Assembly (NCBI GenBank): GCA_025201345.1
Contig: JAIXMG010000008.1
Coordinates: 434,001-498,000, forward strand
Reading direction: 5' to 3'
Length of the DNA: 64,000 bases
Origin: Thamnidium elegans
Lineage: Eukaryota > Mucoromycota > Mucoromycetes > Mucorales > Mucoraceae
The notes under the pieces are model-generated. The model was not told the origin of the DNA. It saw only the letters and a program-made list of their open reading frames with translations, and made no database searches. The number at the start of each line of letters is the position of its first letter. Within the stretch, counting starts at the first letter, position 1. Shown here in pieces: positions 22,987 through 33,838 of the stretch. A program made the position numbers and the translations under genes.

Positions 22987-23433
22987 CTTCTCAATTGTTA
23001 AACTATAAAACAAAAACAAAAGAGTTATAGCTTTTGATGTCTTTCTTTTATAAAAGTTAAAAGAAAGTTTGGTGTAAGAAATTGGCATCAAATAAATAAA
23101 AAAATCGGATAAAAATAATTGGCGCAGAAAAAGTGATTACTACACTTACCCAAGCTGAACAACTTGTTCTGCCACTCCGACTTTCAATGTGATACATATT
23201 CTTTAAACCCACGCTTTATTTTCCTTAAATAATACATGATAATTAAAAATGTTTCCTTTTCTTCTCTATATCGTTTAAACTAGATTGAGCGGGGTGGGTG
23301 GGAGGAAGATATATATTATATTTAAAAAATAATATGTAATAAAAAAGATTTAAACATTCAAACTTTCGTCTATAAAGTGTCATATCCATATCGTAAACGA
23401 ATTTTGACATAAATCATTAAAATTTAAAGAAAA

Positions 23434-23507
23434 AAGTTGCTAGGCAGATGCTAAAAAAGAAAAGTAGTTACTAGGAAAATGTTAAAAGAAGTAGTTAGGC
23501 AAATGGT
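23434..23507. repeat. Three imperfect tandem copies of a motif of about 27 bp
   Basis: Successive units begin GTTGCTAGGCAGATG, GTAGTTACTAGGAAAATG and GTAGTTAGGCAAATG, each followed by an A-rich spacer. Non-coding; may be a decayed minisatellite. Confidence 0.45.
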
Positions 23508-23741
23508 AATATCAATTAAGCTTTGAAACATTTTTTAGAAAGTCATTTTTAGTCATCCTTTTGTCAGACAAAAGCTATATAATAGCATCATGAGATCTAC
23601 AAAAAAAAAAAGTCTTAATACAATATGACGAAAATCTCTTAAAATCACAATCTTAAATTTTGGGCATATTTGTCGGGTACATATGGTACGTTAGTAAAAA
23701 AGGGAAGTCTGTGTACCATTCTAAGAAGCTTCGTGAGAAAT

Positions 23742-23749
23742 TGACGTCA
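23742..23749 (+). promoter_or_regulatory. Perfect palindromic CRE (TGACGTCA)
   Basis: The canonical cAMP-response element lies in the only intergenic region that can hold the promoter of the adenylyl-cyclase-like gene, about 990 bp upstream of its start. The other flanking gene (UCH-like) has its 3' end here. A bZIP-based feedback link is inference. Confidence 0.35.
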
Positions 23750-24156
23750 AAATTAGTATCCTTAAAGAAATATGGTTTGACTACCCCCCACGGTTTAAAA
23801 AAATAGATCAGATAACTCGTAGTATTTTTACTGCTGAATATATACCGTCCTCTATTTGATATAAGGGTATATTCGATTTAAGAGTAGTTTTCTTCCAGAT
23901 TTCGATTACCGTTAAATATTTAATGTCTTTGTAGTCTACAACTGGAAACAGGTATTGCAAAAGTTGATGTATTTTTTTATAAAGTATCATAGTTTTATTT
24001 AACTCCAAGAATATTAAAAATAGACATTAAAAAAAAGCGATTGATTAACAATAAAAAGTATTTTCAGAGAATTTTATTTTAAACAAAAGCAACAACAAAG
24101 CAAGGAGGAAGAAGGGATTAATTACAGTATATACATAGTTAAAGAAGTCATTTGAA

Positions 24157-25748
24157 TTACTTCTTTGTGCGGGTGTTACGCTTTGTTGTTGCTTTTTCAG
24201 CACTGGCTTTTCTTCTTCTCTTTGGCTTTGGTGCCTCGGGTTCTTCTAACAAACCCCGTTTGAACGCTTTTCTGACAAGCGTGTCTATGAAGGAGAAGTA
24301 ATCAAATTTTTGTCTCAGGACGTTATCCCTTGACAAAATTCGATTTTCCTCAACCATAGAAACGCGGCTATCCAAGGCCAGTTGGTCCTGGCTCAATATG
24401 TCCAAACGAGGCTTTACAGACTCAAGAGCCCCAGCTTCAACATCTTTCCATGCAGCTTGTAAAGATGGAAAGCCATCGAGCCCGACAATTGCTTCTTCTT
24501 TAACTAGTGAGAGAGGGGTATTCTTGTTACAAATCGAATTTAACGAATGAATATTTGATTTTAAGATCTCATTATCAGCAACCATCTTTTCATAATTGTC
24601 ATGACGTATTGCCAACAAAGAAAACTCCAGACCGCTCTCTGTATTCTCCCTACAAAAACAAAATATATGAATAAAAAGTATTATTTAATAGTAGCTGCTT
24701 TTACTTACAAGTTTTGCATTCGAGATTGAATGATTGGTTCAGTCATTTTCAACCATTCACTTTTATTACATTTGGTGATTTTATAAGGTCTCTTTTTTAA
24801 ACCATCAAGCTCCCATATAAAGCCATTTTTATAGATGTAAGAGATAAAATGATATGTTTTTTCGTATTCGTCGGTAAATATCTCTTTGTCTTGCTTCTTT
24901 GCTGATCCTATCGATGTTTGAGACAAAATAAGGTTATCAACTTTATGAGTAGCACTATAAACAATGATATTAATATATATTTTTTTATCAGTATGTCTCT
25001 CTGTATTCAACTTACGGTGAATAAGCATTATGAATGCGTCTGATTTCATCTGAATTTCCAAGACAGAGACCACGGTTCTAATTCAACTTTTTTTAGATAC
25101 ATTATACATTATAAGGTTATTATACTTACAACAGATGAAAATCCTTCGGTAAAGTTGTTAAATTTATTAAGGATATCTCCCTTCTCTTCGATTTCGGAAT
25201 TCAATAGTACATTCAGTAAAGCTAAAGTACCACAAGCATTTGTGACAACCTAAAATTTGGGTTAATATAAGCTTTTATCATGTTAAGTAGCTATGGCAAA
25301 GAGCTTACTTGGGAGGTAAAAACAATATTATCTTCGTCAGGGTCTTCGTTCGACCACTCTTTTGGTAAAGGTTCTTCGACGTATTCAGAAATAAATATCA
25401 AGCCATGAACAGGTCTAAAAAAACAAAAAAATTAATAAAACAATGAAAACAAAATAAATAATAAATTGTCGTAGTCTTTTGTTTTTTTTTTAACTGCTAA
25501 ATTACCCGTCGTCTTCCAAGTTTTCAAAGTCAATTGCGAGTAGTTCTTCTGCTTTAGTGTCCTTTACGCCATATTCTTTGATCATGTCATTAAAGATATC
25601 TATACACGCGTAATGGTGGTAATTAGTTGCTTAGTAAAAAATAATAATAAGAGAGCAACAGAGTAATGAAATAATTACCTGGATCTGAGGAAATTAAGGT
25701 CCAATAATCTTCGTTAAGTGCAGCTAAAGAGTTGTTTAATTTAGTCAT
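24157..25748 (-). CDS. Ubiquitin C-terminal hydrolase, UCH37/BAP1-like
   Basis: Exons (minus) 25748-25679, 25599-25506, 25414-25309, 25249-25130, 25077-25016, 24954-24709, 24649-24157 give 396 aa. Peptidase C12 cysteine protease that removes ubiquitin. Catalytic set: Gln90 and Cys96 in SQVVTNACGTLALLN, His186 in KTYHFISYI, Asp201 in FIWELDGLK; the His-Asp spacing of 15 equals that of human UCHL5. An early DYWTLISSDP segment and NRGLCLGNSDEIRRIHN are also family features. After about residue 240 comes a helical region like the UCH37/BAP1 C-terminal domain. The end is strongly basic (KPKRRRKASAEKATTKRNTR), a likely nuclear signal or DNA/nucleosome contact as in BAP1. Whether it acts at the proteasome, INO80 or chromatin cannot be told. 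Confidence 0.88.
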
Positions 25749-26018
25749 TGTTAAGATGTAGTTTGGAGTAGATTCGGTATAGACAGTAATGAGAAAATAA
25801 AAAAAGGTTTGAAGAGAAAAAGTGAAAAAAAAAAAAGAAAAAGATGGTGATCCTCTATATACGTTCAAAATATTGAACCCCCGCATTAACATTATAAAGT
25901 GAAGTGCTTATATGAAGGATATTCATAAAACAATAGAGTGCAGACTTTCTTTTTTTTCTCAGTATATACAATGGGTTTTATTGATGTTATATTCAAGTTG
26001 TTATATTTAGACATGTTT

Positions 26019-27100
26019 TTATGAGGCATATGCGGATTCAAACGATAATATGGATGAAGAGGAAGAAGTAGATGATAGACGTCTTTTACGTCCTTTTGCA
26101 TCAATTTTGACAAACATATCCGAGCTTAAATTTTGAAGCTTTGTCATGTGTGTATGTTCTATATGGTATTTGAGACCATTCAAATTCTTGTAACGTTTAC
26201 GACAAGCGCCGAGTGAACAAGTATATGGCTTACTGGCATCCAATATGTCGCTACCATCGGATGGTGAGCAGTGACCATGTAGCCTATGATACTTTAATCC
26301 ATTGGCATTTTTATATGCTTTATCACAATCTTCAATATGGCATCTATAGGGTTTATCCGATTGGTCTATTTTATGATTTTTCAGAAACAGCAATCAGACT
26401 TATAAAATTAAATTAAAAGCTACCTTCGCAACCACTACTTGAAGATATAATCATATTGGCTTTACGTATCCAGCTAGCGCAACTAGATTCGGAAACGTCA
26501 TCGTCATAGAGTTGATCATTATGACAACCACTTTCACTGGGGCTTAAACTAGGTGTATTTAGTCCATCAACGATAGAATCTAAAGTTTGTACTGATTGTT
26601 TAGACGCATACTTTTGCGCATTTTCGAGCATATTTAAATCTGATTTTGTTAAATGAGCTTTTGTCGAAGTACAAGATGCTAACTGGGCTAGATGCATAGG
26701 TTGTTGTAATAGAGAATTATCATCCTCTGTAAAACTACAAATAGACGAATTTTGATCGCGTTCTTCATCTTCACTGCTATTGCCGCTGCGAGTTAAATGA
26801 TATTCTTCGTAATGTTCTAGTAATTGATGTAAATTACCGAGGTTTAAACCACAACAAGAAAAATCCCTACAAAATTCTTTTTCGAGTTCTTGTTTTTGAT
26901 CATAACTATCTAGTTTAGAATAAGGACTTGGTGAAGCGATTCTTTTATATATGTGTATAATAAATGCGTATAATTAGATTTTTTTATTTTTTTTTTTGCA
27001 TGAAAAGAATAATAGTAACTCACAGCTCCGTATTCTGAAGTCCAGCGATACTTTTTAAAAAAGGCGAAGAAACACAATCCGTTATATCTAACATGGACAT
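26019..27100 (-). CDS. SFP1: Sfp1-like C2H2 zinc-finger transcription regulator
   Basis: Exons (minus) 27100-27024, 26941-26424, 26365-26019 encode 313 aa. An N-terminal degenerate finger (FCRDFSCCGLNLGNLHQLLEH) precedes a long Ser-rich acidic linker. Two C-terminal fingers follow: YRCHIEDCDKAYKNANGLKYH and YTCSLGACRKRYKNLNGLKYH. The repeated KNxNGLKYH helices and the split layout are typical of Sfp1-type proteins, which in yeast drive ribosomal-protein and ribosome-biogenesis genes in response to nutrients. The tail has a basic patch (KGRKRRLSST) suited to nuclear import. Divergent from HSP60, sharing a 497-bp intergenic region. Confidence 0.83.
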
Positions 27101-27450
27101 GTTTAGAAAATAGGCTTTTTTTTTAAAGGGAAAAGAAGAGATAATTGTGTTTAAAAAAGAAAGTTTATTTATAACGTAATAGAGAAAGCCCATGGGCCTT
27201 CGAAACCCCATCTTTTTTTTTTGTGAGCTGTTTATGCGAAACTTGGCCAATGGAAAAAACATTAAAAATTTGTTTAGTGGTTTTGTATACTTGGTTCTAA
27301 CTATGATCGACAGTTGATCAAGATATAAAGAAACAAATAATTTATTTCTTTGTTTCTTGTACTTTTTCTTTTAAAATTGCAATATGTATTTTAAATAAAT
27401 AAATAAAAAGTTCCAGTCAGTTCGGGAGAAAAAACAACTTTATTTTTTTT

Positions 27451-27455
27451 ATTGG
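27451..27455 (-). promoter_or_regulatory. Inverted CCAAT box (ATTGG)
   Basis: ATTGG about 145 bp before the HSP60 start, a candidate binding site of the Hap2/3/5 complex that controls many fungal mitochondrial genes. Pentamer only, so weak evidence. Confidence 0.25.
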
Positions 27456-27476
27456 CCAGTAAAGAGGAACAAGATG

Positions 27477-27484
27477 GAAATTTC
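27477..27484 (+). promoter_or_regulatory. Heat-shock-element-like GAA-AT-TTC
   Basis: GAAATTTC matches the inverted nGAAnnTTCn unit recognised by heat-shock factor, 114 bp before the HSP60 start codon, where such an element would be expected. Only two clean repeats are seen; a strong HSE has three or more. Confidence 0.35.
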
Positions 27485-27597
27485 GACGTGACTGTGAGCC
27501 AAAAAGATGGAATTGTCAAATTCTGTTTTTTTTTTCAGGCCCCCTACTTACCCTTTCTTTACCTTTTTTTTTTATATTAAAAAAACTTGAAAAAAAA

Positions 27598-29485
27598 ATG
27601 AACAGACTTGCTGCCAAAGCTCTCCAAACTACTACTCGTACTCGCGGTACTGGTATCCTTAACCGTCTCTATTCTACTCACAAGGAAATTAGATTTGGTG
27701 TTGAAGGTCGCGCTGGTCTTTTAAAAGGTGTGGATATCCTTGCTAAAGCTGTTGCTGTTACTCTTGGTCCCAAGGGTCGTAACGTTCTCATTGAACAACC
27801 CTATGGTTCCCCTAAGATCACCAAGGATGGTGTTACCGTCGCAAAGTCTATTGTTTTAGAAGACAAATTTGAGAACTTGGGTGCTAGGTAAAAAATACAG
27901 TACCATCTTAGGTAGTACACAGATAAAGCGTGAGAAAAACTAACCATATTTCTTTCATAGACTTGTTCAAGACGTTGCTAACAAAACTAATGAAGTTGCT
28001 GGTGATGGTACCACCACTGCCACTGTCTTGGCCCGTGCCATCTTCACTGAAGGCGTTAAGAACGTTGCTGCCGGTTGTAACCCTTTGGATCTCCGTCGTG
28101 GTGTCCAACTTGCCGTCAACAGTGTTATTGAATTCTTAAAGACTAACACCAAGATTGTTACCACCTCTGCTGAAATTGCTCAGGTAAGACATATATATAT
28201 ATATCGCGTTATATCGGGCGAAAAAAACTAAAAAAAAAGAACGGGAATTTTATTGTAATAGGTTGCTACTATTTCCGCTAACGGTGATAAGCACGTCGGT
28301 GGTATGATCGCTCAAGCTATGGAGCGTGTTGGTAAAGAAGGTGTCATTACTGTAAAGGCTGGTAAGACCATCGATGATGAATTAGAAGTCACTGAGGGTA
28401 TGCGTTTCGACCGTGGTTTCATCTCACCCTATTTCATCACCGATACTAAGACCCAAAAGGTTGAATTTGAAAAACCCTTGATCTTATTGTCTGAAAAGAA
28501 GATTTCTCAATTGCAAGATATTTTACCCGCTCTTGAAGCTTCTGCCACTCAACGTCGTCCTCTCTTGATTGTTGCTGAAGATCTTGACGGTGAGGCTCTT
28601 GCTGCTTGTATTTTGAACAAGCTCCGTGGTCAAATCCAAGTTGCTGCTGTCAAGGCTCCTGGTTTCGGTGATAACCGTAAGTCCATCTTGGGTGATATTG
28701 GTGTTTTGACCCACTCCACTGTCTTCTCTGATGAACTTGATATCAAGTTAGATAAGGCTAATCCCGAACTTTTCGGTACCACTGGTTCCGTTACTATTAC
28801 CAAGGAAGATACTGTTTTCTTGAACGGTGCTGGATCCAAGGATGCTATCACTGAGCGTTGTGAACAAATCCGTGGTGCCATTGAAGACTCCGCTACCTCT
28901 GAATATGAAAAGGAGAAGCTTCAAGAACGTCTTGCTAAGCTCTCTGGTGGTGTCGCTGTTATCCGTGTCGGTGGTTCCTCTGAAGTCGAAGTTGGAGAGA
29001 AGAAGGATAGATTCGATGATGCCCTTTGTGCTACTCGTGCTGCTGTTGAGGAAGGTATTGTTCCTGGTGGTGGTGTTGCCCTCTTAAAGGCTGCTAATGC
29101 TCTTGAGAGCCTTAAGGGTGCCAACTTTGATCAACAATTAGGTATCAACATCATTCGTCAAGCTATCCAACGTCCTTGTAGAACCATTGTTGATAACGCT
29201 GGTGGTGAAGGTTCCGTTGTTGCTGGTAAGATTTTGGAAGATAAGTCTGGTAACATGAACTTTGGTTATGATGCTGCTACCAACGAGTATGTTGATATGA
29301 TTGAACGTGGTATCATTGACCCTACCAAGGTCGTTCGTACAGCTCTTGTTGATGCTTCCGGTGTTGCTTCTCTTTTGACCACTACTGAGTGTATGATTGT
29401 TGATGCTCCTCAAAAGGAAGGTGCTTCTCCTATGGGTGGTATGGGTGGTATGGGTGGTATGGGCGGCATGGGTGGCATGATGTAA
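27598..29485 (+). CDS. HSP60: Mitochondrial chaperonin HSP60
   Basis: Exons 27598-27887, 27961-28183, 28262-29485, 578 aa. ATP-driven group I chaperonin of the mitochondrial matrix. An Arg/Thr-rich presequence of about 25 aa (ending near [11 protein letters not shown]) precedes the equatorial domain: [26 protein letters not shown] and the nucleotide-binding [13 protein letters not shown]. The apical and second equatorial parts are complete ([20 protein letters not shown]), and the protein ends with the classic GGM repeat tail. Codon use is strongly biased toward GGT, GCT, GTC and AAG, unlike most neighbours, as expected of a highly expressed gene. Confidence 0.97.
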
Positions 29486-31352
29486 AAAAAAACAAAAAAC
29501 AAAAAACAACAAATATAACCCGCTCTTAATATTAGATATATAAAAAGTATTTTTCATCCTCTCCTTGACATATATTTCCAACTCATATAAAAAATTGTAC
29601 TTTAAATAAATGAATCGTTATTCAAACAAAAACAGCAATGGCCTATTAAGACGCGTTGTGTTCCTGCTACTTTTACATCTTTTCTTTTCTTTGTATTGCC
29701 CCAGGGAAAAAAATGGTACGTCAACTACAGTTATAGTAGTTCCACTATCAATTTGAGGATTTATTGAAAATAATTACGGAAAATAAGAAAATAAATTAGC
29801 AGATGAAGCGAAAATAAAAAAGATTAGAATCACCTTAAAAAATGGAAACTATTAGAAGAAATTAAGATTGAAATAATCAGTTAATACATTTGTTTATGAA
29901 CTTACACTGTACGGACGTATAAAGGAGTCATATCAATCATACGGAAGATTGTTCATTAGTTGTATTTTGACGCTTAAAAGCATCAAGACTCTGATTGTTG
30001 TTCGTTGTTGCAAATAGCAAAATGTCTAAAATGTTGTGCGTCGCTATACGATATTGCAAGTAGGAGTAGTGAGCACCAGACCGTTAGTAGTCAACTGATT
30101 AAAAGTTTTATAGATTATTATTTATTTATGAAAGAAGGCATTCAACGGCTAGTCTTCGATAGAGTAAAAGGCAATATATTAATTATAAGGGGACTATATC
30201 AGTTCAAAGAGGGTGGAAAGTACAAATAGATTAACAAAGAATAAAGTAAATGAAGTTTATATGATTTATGGTAATGAAATACCAGCAATTAATTCTAACT
30301 AGGCCTGTTATACTCCAAGAGATGTATTTAAACAAATGGGAGTTGCCCAGAGAGGTATTATAGACGGGTACTTAAGAAAACTAAGTAGCATCTTTTAATA
30401 ACTTATTTATTACCAAGAACGTTCGTTTCCTTTCAATTGTATAAAGAAAAGAGGGGGTATTTATATTAAAATCTGAAGTTTGTGTTGCTTCAGATTTAAA
30501 TGTCGTAACAGGTCTATCTAAGCGAGTCTTTCATTGCAAAACTAAAAAAGGGTTTATATACCTCATTAACGTTGGTCTATTAAGTTACAAAGGCTATTCT
30601 CACTATCAAATTTATTTTATAATCAAGGCAAGAGGAAGTCGTTTATGTATTGAACGTCGCAAAGATGTTATAATATATCCAACTAGCAGTGATTGTTTTT
30701 AATGCAAACGCTTTGGAGATGCTTTTCAAGAATATTGTATGCAGCTTGGATTATTCTAGCTTCGGTCCGGACTTTTAACTAGAGCCTAGAATTGCACATA
30801 AATTAGTGCATTTTATCCATGATAAGATAAAACCCTTTGAAATTCTCGTACTTGTTCATAATATCCAGCATGTCAGTAATAAACTTTAGGTAATCTTTTT
30901 ATTTTATAAGAATCTGAGAATTTAAGTTCGAATTTCAGGCTGATTTTTTTTTTTTGACTAAAAGCATAAACTAAACCCTCAAATTGGTGAAACTACAGTT
31001 CGTTTCTGGTTACGTGTAAATTGGATATATATGCTGCGGGATAGTTAAATAAAATGCAGGAGAACGAGACATCGTTATTTAATAATAATAAAAAACCAGC
31101 ATCCCTGCTAACACAAGCATCCAATAGTTACCCTTGGCGTTCATTGTTCTATCTAAGAACGATGATAATCCATAAGGATTATTTTTCAATAAACGTGATA
31201 CACATGATAAATCTCCACATTTGGATTTAAAGTGGTAACACAAGTTCTAATTAATTAATCGACCCATCATGAAGGTTGATTTTTAATAGAGACGAAGAAA
31301 AGTTCTCACTTCTTCACCTTTTTTTATTTTTTTTTAGAAAAAAAACTAAAAT
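29486..31352. other. Intergenic, 1.9 kb, possibly with decayed coding remnants
   Basis: HSP60 3' flank, then a region from about 30.0 to 30.75 kb (plus strand) with several frame-broken stretches of protein-like composition: a TTG-started frame at 30005-30229, a stretch containing YTPRDVFKQMGVAQRGIIDG near 30,310-30,370, and one containing FIYLINVGLLSYKGYSHYQI near 30,550-30,615. In-frame stops separate them. This resembles a dead mobile-element gene, but I cannot assign a family. Right end is the promoter of the next gene. Confidence 0.4.
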
Positions 31353-31769
31353 ATGCCAAATACAAATCAAACATTATTTATTGTTATTTTCTCTTTGTTA
31401 GCTGCCATCATTGTACTTTTAACCTACGTTTGTTGGTTAAAGAGAATGAAAATGGCTGCAAAGAGAGATATATTACATGAACAGCACCAATTAGAACGAG
31501 GACAACAGCAGCAACTATCTGACACACAGTTACAACAGCTTAAGCCTGTATTGTTGCAGCAGTTATATGATCAAGATATACAGAGACAAAGACACTTGAA
31601 TTATCATAACGAACAAGTTCCTCAATATACCCCACACAGTAGCACTAATAATCTGGTCAACATTAATGATGAATCAGAAAGAGATGCAACCATTATTCAC
31701 ACAGAACAGCCCCCTATTCGTACTAATACCAATCATCAAAATCCTTTTGCCGATAATAATCGTTCTTAA
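31353..31769 (+). CDS. Small single-pass membrane protein with Gln-rich cytosolic tail (hypothetical)
   Basis: Intronless, 138 aa. A short polar N-terminus (MPNTNQT) precedes one strong helix (LFIVIFSLLAAIIVLLTYVCW) followed by basic residues (LKRMKMAAKRD), predicting N-out/C-in topology. The remaining 100 residues are Gln/Asn/His-rich with an LEQ-type repeat pattern (QQQQLSDTQLQQLKPVLLQQL) and a VPQYTPH motif. The Gln-rich tail is likely disordered or a short coiled coil. No family recognised. The ATG is preceded by an A-rich leader as for other genes here. Confidence 0.6.
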   Translation: MPNTNQTLFIVIFSLLAAIIVLLTYVCWLKRMKMAAKRDILHEQHQLERGQQQQLSDTQLQQLKPVLLQQLYDQDIQRQRHLNYHNEQVPQYTPHSSTNNLVNINDESERDATIIHTEQPPIRTNTNHQNPFADNNRS

Positions 31770-32210
31770 AAAAAAAAGTTTAATAAAATAAATCAGTATT
31801 TTTTTTTAACTGGAGTAAAAAAAAAAAAAAAAGTTTTTTTTTTTTTTTAGCGGAAAGTGACTAATATTAGTCACTGGTTGAGGGCGTCACATCTACTGAT
31901 GTAACAACGCGTCAACATAAAACCAATCAATCTATACGTACCTGCACATGATTACTATGCAACAGATAAATTAAAATAAGCTTTTCCTTAATGCTGATTT
32001 CCATGATTACTTTTTTATATCGTACCAAAAAAGATCATCTTTATTCTGGACTGTCTTTTTTTCCAATTCGACCAAAAAAAAAAAAAGAGAAACGCAAAGT
32101 TGAGATCTTGATGCATTTCTATGATTCGGTTATCCAATTCCACAGTCAAACATAAACCAATTATCACACCATAATTTTTTTTTATTTTTTTAATTTTTTT
32201 TGTATATAAT
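31770..32210. other. Intergenic, promoter of C1-THF synthase
   Basis: AT-rich, with A and T runs. No gene. A short inverted repeat near 31,857-31,875 (GTGACTAATATTAGTCAC: perfect 9-bp arms, no loop) could be a dimeric factor site. Confidence 0.45.
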
Positions 32211-33795
32211 ATGCTGTCAGCTTTGGCGCGTTCTCGTTCTATTTCTTCTTCACTTTTATTTAAACGTGCATATAGTATGACTGCAACAATTATTGACGGA
32301 AAGGCACTCGCTCAGTAAAGTATTTCACAGTAAAAAAAAAACTTCACCCTTCCCTTTTCTTATTCCTTTGTATGTAGGTCTGTTCGCAATGAAGTTAAAG
32401 AGAAAATTCTTGTTACAAAAGAAAAGTATCCTCATTTCAGCCCTCACTTGGCTATGATTCAAGTTGGTGGCCGAGAGGATTCTTCTATCTACGTTAGAAT
32501 GAAAGATAAAGCTGCTAAAGAGGTAAATAATGCGTGTTCTGTTATTTTTTTTTTTTTTTTTTTTTTAAAAAAAAATACATACTAACGCCCCCTGGATCTT
32601 ATATAATAGATTGGTATTTCTATCACAATGGAAAAGTTACCCGAGACTATCTCTCAAAGTGAGCTTTTAAGAAAAGTCCAACAATTAAACAACGATTATA
32701 AGATCCACGGTATTCTTGTTCAAATGCCTTTACCTTCTCATATCGATGAAGCTGCTGTTATTGAAGCAATTGATTATCAAAAGGACGTTGATGGGTAAGT
32801 TTTTATTTATTTATTAAATGGGCTTTCTTTATTTACTTTTTTTTTTAAAAAAAAAAAAAGTTTCCATGCTATCAATATTGGTAACATGGCTAAAAGAACA
32901 TCTGAGCCTCTTTTCTTGCCTTGTACTCCTAAAGGTATTATTCATTTATTGAAATCAACTGGTGTTGAAATTGCTGGTAAGCAAGCAGCTGTTGTTGGTC
33001 GTAGTGATATTGTTGGTGCTCCCGTTGCTACTTTATTAACTGCTGAACATGCTACTGTTACCATTTGTCATTCCAAGACCACTGATCTCGAAAACATTGT
33101 ACGTGAGAAAAATATAAAGTATACTACTTGTTTTCCATTAACAATTGTATATTACAGGTTAAGCAAGCTGATATTGTTATTGCTGCTGCTGGTAAGGCTG
33201 GACTTATCAAGGGGGATTGGATTAAACCTGGAGCTATTATCATTGATGTCGGAACCAATGCTGTTGAAGGTAAAAGAAAAAACGAAAGACAAAGGTTACA
33301 AACTTTATCCTAATTCTATATCTCAGATTCTACAAAGAAATCCGGTATCCGTTGGGTAGGTGATGTTGAATATGATAAGGCAAAGGAAGTAGCATCCTTT
33401 ATTACACCAGTTCCTGGAGGAGTTGGTCCTATGACTGTTGCCATGTTGATGCAAAACACTGCAATCAGTGCTGAACGTTGGTTGGAATTAAGCCGTAAGC
33501 GTGATATTTCTCCTTTACCTCTTGAATTAAAGTCTCCCGTTCCTTCTGACATTGAAATTGCCAAGGCCCAAACCCCTAAGCATATCGATGAACTCTGTAG
33601 AGAAATCGGCTTAAACGCTGCTGAAGTATGTTGTTTTATATATTTGAAATATGTATGTCAATTTAACTTAATTTATTATAGTATGAACTTTATGGTACTG
33701 CTAAAGCCAAGATTAACTTAGATGTTTTAAAGAGACTTGAAAACCGCAAGGACGGTAAATATATCGTTGTTACTGGGTAAGATATATATAATAAC

Positions 33796-33838
<43 letters not shown>

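Larger units (their letters stand above)
22754..24156. other. Intergenic, promoter region of the cyclase-like gene
   Basis: 1.4 kb, AT-rich. Contains the CRE-like sites and a short imperfect repeat array (separate entries). An open frame at 23808-24008 (minus) has no recognisable domain and is not called. Confidence 0.5.
27101..27597. other. Shared promoter region of Sfp1-like and HSP60 genes
   Basis: 497 bp between divergent starts. It contains an inverted CCAAT box and a heat-shock-element-like unit (separate entries), and a T-rich run followed by TTTTATATTAAAA just before the HSP60 start. Confidence 0.5.
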
